Source of the DNA: Bacteroidota bacterium
GTDB taxonomy: Bacteria; Bacteroidota; Bacteroidia; Chitinophagales; Chitinophagaceae
NCBI GenBank assembly: GCA_023424015.1
Contig: JAFAEM010000036.1
Coordinates: 48,735 to 112,734 of the forward strand
Direction of reading: 5' to 3'
DNA length: 64,000 nt
Under the pieces are notes generated by a model. It worked only from the letters and a program-made list of their open reading frames with translations. It did no database searches and had not been told where the DNA came from. The translations under genes were made by a program, and so were the position numbers. This document shows positions 25,560-34,280 of this stretch, piece by piece (the first letter of the stretch is position 1; every line of letters starts with the position of its first letter).

Positions 25560-25615
25560 GGTTGGAACAGGGATCCTGGAAAAAGTCTTAAGGCTGCTTA
25601 AAACCTGTTCCAACC
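25560..25615. repeat. Perfect 12-bp inverted repeat with 32-nt loop
   Basis: GGTTGGAACAGG (25560-25571) pairs exactly with CCTGTTCCAACC (25604-25615). It lies between the lipoprotein and TPR genes, both on the plus strand. There is no T-run after it, so it is not a standard terminator. CCTGTTCCAAC also occurs near 60508. Confidence 0.45.
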
Positions 25616-25705
25616 ACATTTCATACATCGAATATTCCAATTAGAGCAATACGATCGTGTATACCTCGTTCGGTATTGCCAACTTGCATAGCTCAAATAC
25701 CAGTT

Positions 25706-27742
25706 ATGCAAAAGTCTGTTCTATTTATACTTTGCCTGTTTGTTTACCAGTTCAGTATTAGCCAGGGTAAAACACAAAGTCTGCCTTCTGATCCCACTAA
25801 GTGGAGCGTGGCTGATATGAAGCGCTTTGCCGCCATGAGCCCAACCGAACAAGAGGCGTTTAAGAAAAAAATGTTGCAACAGGCCGAGGGTCAGTTGAAG
25901 CAAAAAGCCGAGGCTGCCAATTTAACGATAGATGAAACCCTGCTGCCCACTTCGCAGATAAAGGCGCCGGTACTGGATATGAAGCGGATTGCAACCATTC
26001 CTGCCGCCCCACCCACGCGGCAGCAGCTTTTGCAGAATGTTGCCAAAATGGAATCGGCATTGAAGACTGCGGTTGGTCCACAGGTAACGCAGAAAGTAGA
26101 AGAGTTCGTGGCATCAAAGTCCATTAAGGAAATCCAGTCTGCTGCAGTCGGCGGCTTTTACGATAATAAACCTGAATCAGCTTTATTACTTGGTATGAAA
26201 GCCGCCACCATAAATCCGGCTGATCCGGTGGGTTGGAATAATCTCGCTGCGATTATGAATCTCAGCGGGCTTGAACACCAGGCCGTTCCGATCTTACAAC
26301 ATTGCCTGACAGAGCATCCTGAAAGTGGTACACTACTGAATAATATAGGACAGGCCTGGCTGGGTCTTGGCGACCTGGTGAAATCGAAACAGTTTTTGCA
26401 GAAATGTCTTACACTCGATGATCTTCACCCCGAAGCCAACCGTTCGATGGCACTGATCTACTTGTTTGGCAACGATATGGCCAGCGCTTTAAAGCACCTG
26501 GAAAAAGAGATGCAGGTAGCGCAACGAAAATCGTCGCTGGCCTATCTGGTAAAATCAGGACAGCGTGACAAGATAAACCTGGCCGCGCTACATAAAAGAA
26601 AGATGCAGCTGAATGGCGCTCCCACCCGCGATTTCTTCTCTGAGATCGCACTGGAGAAATTCAAAATTCCGCCTCCCCCTGAAAACTCCAAAGCAACAGC
26701 CGCATGGAAAGCAGAACATGCAGGCCTGTTACAATCCCTTAGCCAGGAGTTTTTCTTTTGGACAAATGCCAGTCAACCCAGCGCTGCCGAGATGGAAGCT
26801 GAGGGTAAAAAACATTTCGGAATCTATCACGATCTTGTCGAGGAACTGATCCGCGATCTTGGCGATCAATATATCCCACTGCTTGCTATTATCCAGGAGG
26901 ATGATGTACCCTATCTCACACAACTGCAATATGACTATTCGAAAAAAGATAGGGAAACAGTTTGCCCCGATCCGCCGAAAAATCCGGATAATATCTCGTC
27001 CAATTTTGCTGCCGCTGAAAGAATATGCTGCGATTTGAAGACACCGCTTATCGATGAACTGATGTATAAGCACAATAGTTTTGTAAGCGCGAAGATCAAA
27101 GACGCACAGTCAAACTATAAGCAATTTCTGAATGGGCTCATCAATATTGTACAATTGGATCCCAGCCTGAGTAACCGCATGATGGTTTATAAAGCGGTAG
27201 CGGATTACTTTGTGTTTTTACAAACAGCCATCGGCAGCTATCTCGTGCTTGATCCTTATATGAGCTGTCATACCAAAATGACGAGTGAAGAAGCAAAAGA
27301 TGCCTATGAATCGGCCAGAAATATTGATCTACAGTGTCCTTCCTGGCTCAAGATCAATTTATCATTGAAAGTTGCTAAACTAAAAGCCGACTGTGAAGGA
27401 TATAATGTTGAGGCCGACGTATACAAATTAATCCAGGTAGGTGCTGAAAAGAAATTCAAAACCGGAACCTCTACACTCTACGTTGGTGCGGGAATTAGCG
27501 GTAGTTTTAAAAATGTGGCATCCGGATCCATCAAACAACAATTCTATATCGTATTTGATCACAACAATGATTTTGCAGACCTCGGTATGCGCGGTGGCGC
27601 GAGTGGCGACCTGGCCAGTGGTATGATAGGCGCCGAGTTTGGTTATGATTTTTCTATGAACAGCGGCTTCAATGCCCAGGGTAAAGTGACAAGCAAGTGG
27701 GTGACGAATTATGAAAAGGCGTTAGGCATGGTTGCCAAATAA
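25706..27742 (+). CDS. Secreted TPR-repeat protein
   Basis: A 678-residue exported protein. A signal peptide (MQKSVLFILCLFVYQFSISQ) is followed by a charged region, then TPR-like helices (WNNLAAIMNLSGLEHQAVPILQHCL, LLNNIGQAWLGLGDLVKSKQFLQKCL, NRSMALIYLFGND) at about residues 165-280. A long helical middle has several cysteines. The C-terminal 80 residues are glycine-rich and strand-like (TSTLYVGAGISGSFKNVAS, GDLASGMIGAEFGYD). I do not recognise a specific family. The ATG at 25706 is preferred because it opens the signal peptide. Confidence 0.7.
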   Translation: MQKSVLFILCLFVYQFSISQGKTQSLPSDPTKWSVADMKRFAAMSPTEQEAFKKKMLQQAEGQLKQKAEAANLTIDETLLPTSQIKAPVLDMKRIATIPAAPPTRQQLLQNVAKMESALKTAVGPQVTQKVEEFVASKSIKEIQSAAVGGFYDNKPESALLLGMKAATINPADPVGWNNLAAIMNLSGLEHQAVPILQHCLTEHPESGTLLNNIGQAWLGLGDLVKSKQFLQKCLTLDDLHPEANRSMALIYLFGNDMASALKHLEKEMQVAQRKSSLAYLVKSGQRDKINLAALHKRKMQLNGAPTRDFFSEIALEKFKIPPPPENSKATAAWKAEHAGLLQSLSQEFFFWTNASQPSAAEMEAEGKKHFGIYHDLVEELIRDLGDQYIPLLAIIQEDDVPYLTQLQYDYSKKDRETVCPDPPKNPDNISSNFAAAERICCDLKTPLIDELMYKHNSFVSAKIKDAQSNYKQFLNGLINIVQLDPSLSNRMMVYKAVADYFVFLQTAIGSYLVLDPYMSCHTKMTSEEAKDAYESARNIDLQCPSWLKINLSLKVAKLKADCEGYNVEADVYKLIQVGAEKKFKTGTSTLYVGAGISGSFKNVASGSIKQQFYIVFDHNNDFADLGMRGGASGDLASGMIGAEFGYDFSMNSGFNAQGKVTSKWVTNYEKALGMVAK

Positions 27743-27779
27743 CCGGTGATCTGCTTAATTGTTCAGTTTGTTTGTCAAA

Positions 27780-28295
27780 TCAATTTTTTTTCTCCAGGTA
27801 AACCATTTGACCCAGATGATAAGCCAGGTGGTTGGTGCGATTAATGATGATATTAAGTTTGTTGCGATGTGGTTCTTTGATGAAATCGCCTTCTGATACC
27901 CGGTTATGGCGGTTAAACCATTCTGATTCCGGGATGGCGCTGAGATGTGCAGACAAACGGGTATTCACAGTGTTCCAGTATTCTTTTAATTCATTAAGTG
28001 ACGGGAAGGGAAGACCAGATTTGTCAGGATTATCCACAAAAGGTCTATCTAACTGGGGATATAATCGTTCTCCCAGGTCAAGTATCTCGACGATCGCATC
28101 ATGTATGGCAATTAGATGTCCAAATAAATAAATACCACTATTGCGACCCGGCGCGGTATCGGACAATAATTGTTCTTCAGTCAGATTATTGATCAGATTG
28201 TTTGTCCTTTCGATATATACGTTCCATGCATCAAGAGCCATTTTTATAAATACGGCTTTCGATGTCTTGCCCTGGTATGTTAATGTGTTAGACAT
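27780..28295 (-). CDS. DinB family protein
   Basis: A 171-residue four-helix-bundle protein of the DinB/YfiT-like type, usually metal-binding. The likely metal ligands are the histidines in GHLIAIHDAI and in TNHLAYHLGQMVYLE at the C-terminal helix. The first helix contains ALDAWNVYIERTNNLINNLTEEQLL. Relatives include thiol-dependent S-transferases, and the substrate is unknown. It is convergent with the TPR gene, with 37 bp between stops. Confidence 0.8.
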   Translation of the reverse strand: MSNTLTYQGKTSKAVFIKMALDAWNVYIERTNNLINNLTEEQLLSDTAPGRNSGIYLFGHLIAIHDAIVEILDLGERLYPQLDRPFVDNPDKSGLPFPSLNELKEYWNTVNTRLSAHLSAIPESEWFNRHNRVSEGDFIKEPHRNKLNIIINRTNHLAYHLGQMVYLEKKN

Positions 28296-28385
28296 GGTCT
28301 TGGTTTTATGATAAAAACAGGGCCGGACAAAAAAAGTTGAGTTTGATATAATTTTTACCCTGGAATAATTAACAGTTTTTGTATT

Positions 28386-28468
28386 GGAAAGCTTAAAAAG
28401 CTTTTCCAGAGAATATGAAACGGGAGGACACGAACTGACTTGAGTTCACGTCCATCCCGCTTTTATTT
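28386..28468. terminator. Hairpins between the tricorn-like protease and dinB genes
   Basis: Two inverted repeats lie 20-100 bp beyond the protease stop. The first is a long imperfect GC-rich stem (28421-28435 with 28444-28459). The second is GGAAAGCTT/AAGCTTTTCC (28386-28407). The T-run is clearest on the plus side (28461-28468), and it is only moderate on the minus side where it would be needed. Confidence 0.45.
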
Positions 28469-28487
28469 AAAGGTAAAACCACGTATT

Positions 28488-31400
28488 TTAATAACCTTTC
28501 AAACCTTTCGCACTCCTATCTTCGAACTTGGGTCTTGGATGAAGTTTTCGGGGTTTTTCTTTAACAAGTTTCAACGCTTCTTCAACAGCACGAATGAGTT
28601 GGGGGTCTTTTCCTTTTGCGAGTAAGGCTGGATCATCCCACACTTCAATATCCGGTTTGATGCCATATCCTTCGGCAAACCATTTTCCATCGGCGCCATA
28701 AAGTCTTGCGTCGGGTACCGTGATGTTACCACCATCGATCAGGCCATGACCCGTTGCCGGCCCTACCAGTATACCCAGGGTTCTTTCGCCGATCACAGGG
28801 CCGAGCTTGAGTTGCTGGAAAGCCCAGGGGAAAGCATCCCCGCCCGAACCTGCCCATCCATTGATGAGCATCACTTTGGGCGCATCATTACCACGCTGTG
28901 GCCAGCGGGTTACATCAGCATTGCGCCACGCGATATTGTAAATGTTTGGACGATTGAGCATTTCAATAAAACGATCACCCAATTGACCGCCTGCATTAAA
29001 ACGTTCGTCAATTACAAATCCCTGCTTGTCAATCTGTGCATAGAACTGGCGCATCAGTTCGGTTTGACCCTGCACACCCGTATTCGGCATATACATATAG
29101 CCAAGTTGTCCATTAGAAAGTTCCTCTACTTTTTTGCGATTATCTTCTATCCATTCCAGGTGACGGAGTCTTGCTTCCTGTTGTGGCTGTAATGTTTTTA
29201 CAATGACTTCACGGCTTCCCACTGCTGTCGGCTTATTATTCACACGAAGTGCGACGGCTTTACCCGCCAGGCCTTCAAACATGGCATAGGGATCCATCCC
29301 GGGATCAAGCGAGCGACCATTAACGGAAAGAATATAATCGCCTTCTTTTACATTAATGCCAGATGCTTCCAGTGGAGATCTTACTTCATTGTCCCAGGCT
29401 GCGGGTCGGACGATGCGTTTTATTTTGTACGCATTATTTTCCAGCGCCCAGTCGATACCCAAAAATCCATTGCTCCGGTTTTTCGCCTGTTCCAAATCCC
29501 CACCGCTCACATAAGTATGTCCTGCGCTGAGTTCGGATACCATCTCCAGCATAATATTATTGACATCCCATCGCGTGATGGCATCATTAAGCAGGGCGCT
29601 ATAATCCTTACGAACCTGGTTCCAGTCTACCTGTTGCATGCCGGGATCATAAAAGAAATCGCGGTAACGACGCCAGGTATCATTGAACATTTGTTTCCAT
29701 TCCTCCTGTGGACGTAAAACCATTTCCATTTCAGAAGTACGAAGCAACTTGTCGAGTTTTTGATCGGGGTTGGGCTTAATGATACCAAAGCCATTGTTGC
29801 TGCGGGCGAGTATATTTTTTCCATCTGCGGAAATGCTATAACTGCTTGAATTTTGCAGCAGGGTTTTTTCTTCTCTTTTTTCTATATCAAACAATTGTAT
29901 TGATGCCTGCCCGCCAGTAGTGCCTGTATTGGGAAAACGTATATAGAGCAACTTACCCTCCGTTGCATAAAGACCTGCGATGTTCCCTGGCGGCACCGGA
30001 AGAATTTCTAACCTGCGTTCTATTGTCTCAGGCTCCACATTGCTCGTAGCTGATTGTGGCTTCGATGCCTTTTTCGCAGTATCCGACTGTTTTTTATCAG
30101 CATCGTTGGAATCAAGCTTTATGTCGTCATTTTTTGCAAATAACAGGGCAGGTGTTGCAGGATCGAGGGTAGCTACAGCCAGCTGCCGGCTATTGGGATA
30201 AGCCCAGGTATTATCAAAATTGCTGTAAGTAGGAGTAAAGCTCCGGTCTGTAGCGAAGAACAAGTATTTGCCAGTGGGATCGAATACCGGGTTCGCATCG
30301 TTATAATAACCGGAAGTGGCCTGGTAGACTTTTTTCCTTTCGATGCTATAGAGATAAATTGCCTGGTTAAGATTGGCTACACCTTTTGTATAGGCGATCC
30401 ATTTGCTGTCGGGTGACCATTGCATTCTAAATTGCCTGAGACCATTATAGGGTAGTTCGGTTGTCTTGTCTATTTTTTCCAGGGAACCATCGGCCACAGT
30501 GATGACCGTGATCTCCTGTAGGTCGTTGATAAACCCAATCTTTTTGTTATCCGGCGACCAGGTCAGGTTCCAGCCCATGCCGCGTCCAAACTTTGTCAGC
30601 TTTTTTGCCTGACCGCTTGCGTTGTCGCGGAGATGAATTTCATATTCACCACTCTCATCACTCCAATATGCCAGCCATTTTCCATTAGGTGACCATGAAG
30701 GGTAAGATTCCCAGGCGCCGCTGGTATTGGTGAGATTTACGATCACACCATTCTCCGCAGGTATACTAAATAATTCTCCCCTTGCTTCAAACACCGAACG
30801 TTTGGCATCGGGTGAAAGATCAAAGTTGAGAATGTTGTTGCCAACATTTACGGTACGCGGCATCAGGGTGGAAATATCGGCTACGACGTTAATTTTTACC
30901 TGCTCGTATTTGTGGGTATCAACATTTAACAGGTATAAATTTCCACCCGCTTCAAATACCAATTCTTCGGGACCGGCCGACATATGATTTATGTCAATAT
31001 TGCTAAACTTGGTGAGTTGCTCTTTGGATTTCTTGCTGACATCGTACACCCAGATATTACGTCGGCTGCCTTCACCAACATCGGAAACATAATAGATCTT
31101 GTTTTTTACCCAGACAGGTTTGCCGTCGGTAGCGTCATTTTTTGTAATATTTTCTGCGCTTCCTTTCTTCAGGTCATAGACCAGTACATCCGAAGCAAGT
31201 CCGCTGCGAATTCTTTTGAACGGGTAATTTTCTGTGATCTTGGTGACATAGGTAATATTATTTCCATCCGGGGAGAAGGAGGCCAGTTCACCATAAGGCA
31301 CTGGTAGTTTGTCGGGTAATCCGCCTTTGGCAGATACGAGGTACAATTGCCGGTAAGCCGGTGTTCCACTTTCGCGGCCCGAGGCAAAAAGAATTCGTTT

Positions 31401-31748
31401 GCCATCAGGGTGCCAGTCGACCACCCGGTCTGGCCCGGCATGCCAGGTAAGCCTGGTGGGCACCCCGCCACTTACAGGCATGGTGTACACATCGGTATTG
31501 CCATCATAGGTTGCAGAAAAGGCGAGATTTTTTCCGTCGGGCGAAAAACGGGGGAATGCTTCTTCGCCTGTTGAAGACGTTACACGGTAGGCTGTGCCTC
31601 CGGTTTTTGACACTAACCAGATATCGCCTCCATAAACAAAGGCAATTTGCGCGGTCGAAACATCGGGGTAACGGAAAAGTCTTGCATCCAACTGTGCAAT
31701 AGCGTTTAGTGATAACAGCAGGGCTGAAAGCACGAGTAATCTTTTCAT
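28488..31748 (-). CDS. Tricorn-type S41 peptidase with beta-propeller and PDZ domains
   Basis: A 1086-residue exported protease. A signal peptide (MKRLLVLSALLLSLNAIAQ) is followed by WD40-like/TolB-like propeller repeats (ARFSPDGKNLAFSA, YPSWSPNGKWLAYWSD, NLTWSPDNKKIGF) over about residues 25-550. A low-complexity linker near 555-575, a core domain with LSAGHTYVSGGD, a PDZ region (GDYILSVNGRSLDPG), and the S41 active-site stretch NGWAGSGGDAFPWAFQQ follow, then GHGLIDGGNITVPDARLY. This layout is that of the tricorn protease, acting as a peptidase here probably in the periplasm. Confidence 0.9.
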   Translation of the reverse strand: MKRLLVLSALLLSLNAIAQLDARLFRYPDVSTAQIAFVYGGDIWLVSKTGGTAYRVTSSTGEEAFPRFSPDGKNLAFSATYDGNTDVYTMPVSGGVPTRLTWHAGPDRVVDWHPDGKRILFASGRESGTPAYRQLYLVSAKGGLPDKLPVPYGELASFSPDGNNITYVTKITENYPFKRIRSGLASDVLVYDLKKGSAENITKNDATDGKPVWVKNKIYYVSDVGEGSRRNIWVYDVSKKSKEQLTKFSNIDINHMSAGPEELVFEAGGNLYLLNVDTHKYEQVKINVVADISTLMPRTVNVGNNILNFDLSPDAKRSVFEARGELFSIPAENGVIVNLTNTSGAWESYPSWSPNGKWLAYWSDESGEYEIHLRDNASGQAKKLTKFGRGMGWNLTWSPDNKKIGFINDLQEITVITVADGSLEKIDKTTELPYNGLRQFRMQWSPDSKWIAYTKGVANLNQAIYLYSIERKKVYQATSGYYNDANPVFDPTGKYLFFATDRSFTPTYSNFDNTWAYPNSRQLAVATLDPATPALLFAKNDDIKLDSNDADKKQSDTAKKASKPQSATSNVEPETIERRLEILPVPPGNIAGLYATEGKLLYIRFPNTGTTGGQASIQLFDIEKREEKTLLQNSSSYSISADGKNILARSNNGFGIIKPNPDQKLDKLLRTSEMEMVLRPQEEWKQMFNDTWRRYRDFFYDPGMQQVDWNQVRKDYSALLNDAITRWDVNNIMLEMVSELSAGHTYVSGGDLEQAKNRSNGFLGIDWALENNAYKIKRIVRPAAWDNEVRSPLEASGINVKEGDYILSVNGRSLDPGMDPYAMFEGLAGKAVALRVNNKPTAVGSREVIVKTLQPQQEARLRHLEWIEDNRKKVEELSNGQLGYMYMPNTGVQGQTELMRQFYAQIDKQGFVIDERFNAGGQLGDRFIEMLNRPNIYNIAWRNADVTRWPQRGNDAPKVMLINGWAGSGGDAFPWAFQQLKLGPVIGERTLGILVGPATGHGLIDGGNITVPDARLYGADGKWFAEGYGIKPDIEVWDDPALLAKGKDPQLIRAVEEALKLVKEKPRKLHPRPKFEDRSAKGLKGY

Positions 31749-31852
31749 ACCAGTAGATTTTTTGATTGAGGAAGGATTCTGAAGTTATACAATATTCAAA
31801 AGGAAAATCAGAAAAATTGATGGATGGGTTGTCGTGGAAGGGTTGGAAATGC

Positions 31853-31886
31853 CCTAAAAAGAAAACAGGGCTGGAAAGCCCCGTTT
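31853..31886 (-). terminator. Rho-independent terminator after the gamma-glutamyltransferase-family gene
   Basis: A GC-rich stem with a GGAA loop (GGGCT at 31868-31872, AGCCC at 31877-31881, extended outward past one mismatch) is followed on the minus strand by a T-rich tail. It lies about 150 nt past the stop at 32036. Confidence 0.65.
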
Positions 31887-32035
31887 GAATCATTAACCTT
31901 AAACCTTAATCAGAAATATATAAACCGGCGGACCGGTAATTGTTTGATTGCGAGGCAAAGGTGAAGATATCGGCTAATTTGGAGAATAGATGAAATTGTG
32001 ATGTTTTTGTAGTAGAAAGTCTACGAAGGTTTCCG

Positions 32036-33925
32036 TTACCACCCGATCCCATAATCTTCCCCGTGATTGCTCGAGCCACCCCACAAACTGCCGTGTTTCC
32101 AGTCAAACCATATCGCGTTGATTGGGCCGCTGGTTTGATTGCCAAAACTGAGGGTGTAACCCATCTTCTCCAGTTCTTTCCTAACCTTCTCAGGTACATT
32201 GTTATTGATCAATATACTTCCCGGCTGAGGTTTACGGTCATCAGTTTTGGTGCCGCCGAGGGAAAGCCAGAGCTGGTTGCTATTGATATTAGCGGCTTCG
32301 CTGGCCCGCTGTACGGTCATGTCAAATTCCACCATATTCAGGAAAAACTGGAGCAGGTTCTGGTCCTGCGTATCGCCGCCCTGCACCGCAAAGGAGAGAA
32401 AGGGTATTCCATCCTTTAACGCAAGTGAAGGAGTGAGTGTGACCCTTGGCCTTTTGCCAGGCGCTACAACATTAAAAGGGTTTAATTCGGCATCCAAAAC
32501 AAAACTTTGCATCCGCTGGCTCATGCCGACGCCAGTGTTGCCGGCAATGCAGGCAGGCAGCCAGCCCCCGCTGGGAGTTATGGATACCACCCAGCCTTCT
32601 TTATCTGCAGCCTCAACACTGGTTGTGCCACGCCAAAGCCGATCCATATATTCATCCGTAATGTTTACAGCAGTGCCACCAGCATCATGCGTGGGCATAA
32701 AATTTTTCCTTGTCGGGGGCGCGATATCAAAACCTCTTTTCTTCATCAGGTCGAGCCAGGGATTTGTTTTTGATTCAAAAGGATAAGGGTCACCCGGACC
32801 AACCAGGGGATCGTTTTTGTCAGGATTGATCAATGCAGCCCGCTGTTTGGCATATTCCTTATTTAATAATCCCTGCATGGGTTCTTCTGGTGGAAAATAA
32901 GGATCACCATAGTAGAAATCACGATCGGCAAATGCCAGGTTCATAGCCTGGTACACTGTATGGATGTATTGTGTGCTGTTATAACCCATTTTTTTGAGAT
33001 CGAAGTTTTCAAGAATATTAAGCGCCTGCAACATCACCGGTCCCTGTGTCCATTGCTGCAATTTGTATACTTCGATCCCTTTATAATTTACATGTAGCGG
33101 TTCTTCTTCTATTGGTTTCCATTTTGCCAGGTCGTCCATGGTAAACAGGCCACCCTGCTCCCTGCATCCTCTTACAATTTCCTTTGCGATATCTCCTTTA
33201 TAAAAGCGATCATAAGCAGCCATGATCGCCTGCTTCCGATTCTTATTTTGTTTGAGCGCCTCTTGCTCCGCTTCAACCATTTTTCTCAGCGTTTCCAACA
33301 GATCTTTTTGTACAAAAATTTCACCGGCCTCAGGCGCTTCGCGTTTTTCGCCGAGGTGTGTCAGAAAAACCTTTTTGCTATAGGGCCATTCCCTGATCCT
33401 TTCTTTTCCTCTTTCAATGCTATTGGCGGTTTGCGCATCGATAGGATAACCTTCCGCGAGCTGCATCGCAGGCGCGAGCACTTGTTTCAAACTCATCGTA
33501 CCATATTCCGCGAGCATGTGACAAAGGCCGCCGGGTGTGCCGGGTGTGACTGCAGCCAGCGGACCATATTCAGGCGGGAAATTATAACCCTTGCCCTTGA
33601 AGAATTCAGGGGTTGCGCCAGTAGGAGCAAAACCCAGGGCGTTTATAGCGATAACTTTTTTTGTTTTTGGATTATAGATCAAAGCCTGTGTTTCCCCACC
33701 CCAGCTTAACACGTCCCACATTGTACAGGTGGCAGCCAGCATGGCACAGGCGGCGTCTACCGCATTACCTCCCTGCTGAAAAACCATCGCTCCGGCCTGC
33801 GCTGCAAGCGGCTTGCCCGTGATGGCCATCCAGTTTTTGCCGTGCAACGGAGGTTTTTGAGTGGGTTGTGCATTACTGGTATGGCAAATAATAAGCAGGA
33901 AGACATAAAACAGAATAGATCTCAT
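32036..33925 (-). CDS. Gamma-glutamyltransferase family protein
   Basis: A 629-residue Ntn-hydrolase of the gamma-glutamyltranspeptidase family, with a signal peptide (to about residue 19) directing it to the periplasm. N-terminal markers are AAQAGAMVFQQGGNAVDAACAMLA and GGETQALIYNPK. The processing threonine lies near residue 433 in RGTTSVEAADKEG, where classical enzymes have TTH, so the histidine after the two threonines is replaced by serine. Later blocks are GKRPRVTLTPSLAL and FAVQGGDTQDQNLLQ. It may prefer a substrate other than glutathione. Gene order puts it downstream of tamL with a terminator between. Confidence 0.87.
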   Translation of the reverse strand: MRSILFYVFLLIICHTSNAQPTQKPPLHGKNWMAITGKPLAAQAGAMVFQQGGNAVDAACAMLAATCTMWDVLSWGGETQALIYNPKTKKVIAINALGFAPTGATPEFFKGKGYNFPPEYGPLAAVTPGTPGGLCHMLAEYGTMSLKQVLAPAMQLAEGYPIDAQTANSIERGKERIREWPYSKKVFLTHLGEKREAPEAGEIFVQKDLLETLRKMVEAEQEALKQNKNRKQAIMAAYDRFYKGDIAKEIVRGCREQGGLFTMDDLAKWKPIEEEPLHVNYKGIEVYKLQQWTQGPVMLQALNILENFDLKKMGYNSTQYIHTVYQAMNLAFADRDFYYGDPYFPPEEPMQGLLNKEYAKQRAALINPDKNDPLVGPGDPYPFESKTNPWLDLMKKRGFDIAPPTRKNFMPTHDAGGTAVNITDEYMDRLWRGTTSVEAADKEGWVVSITPSGGWLPACIAGNTGVGMSQRMQSFVLDAELNPFNVVAPGKRPRVTLTPSLALKDGIPFLSFAVQGGDTQDQNLLQFFLNMVEFDMTVQRASEAANINSNQLWLSLGGTKTDDRKPQPGSILINNNVPEKVRKELEKMGYTLSFGNQTSGPINAIWFDWKHGSLWGGSSNHGEDYGIGW

Positions 33926-34280
33926 TTCAGGAGGTTTGATGTCTGAAGTTAATAAATGCCGGCGGACTGTTGCCGTGTAATAAAAAAGACCGGCGAAAGC
34001 CGGCCTTTTACAATCTTACTCAATTAGAGCTTCAACGGGTGTTTTCAGAGGTTTGGATTAAAACAATAAATTTTAAGATATTGGATAATTGTTCGGTGTT
34101 TCAGAATTGGATTTCTTATCTGCAACAAATATGATAAATAGAATTCCGCCTTTCAAGTAAGTGAGGCAGTATTTAAAATATATGTGTCGAAAAAAGTATT
34201 TATTCGTGCGGGAGATATGGGCTTTTTACGTGCAGGATTGTTATAGTTGACTTAAATCACTTTTTCCGGTTTGCCCGATA
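33926..34280. other. Intergenic region downstream of tamL
   Basis: No gene seen. It carries a strong hairpin at 33982-34009. The 270 nt between that hairpin and the tamL stop are AT-rich and hold no convincing ORF. A small RNA ending at the terminator is possible but not supported by a recognisable promoter. Confidence 0.5.
33982..34009. terminator. Bidirectional terminator-like hairpin
   Basis: The stem with GAAA loop (33986-33994 and 33999-34007, one mismatch) is flanked by A and T runs, so it can terminate in either direction. It sits between tamL and the gamma-glutamyltransferase-family gene. Confidence 0.7.

Noticed and set aside
28029..28038. A second DnaA box inside the dinB gene
   Set aside because: It lies in coding sequence; one or so copies of a 9-mer are expected by chance in a window this size.
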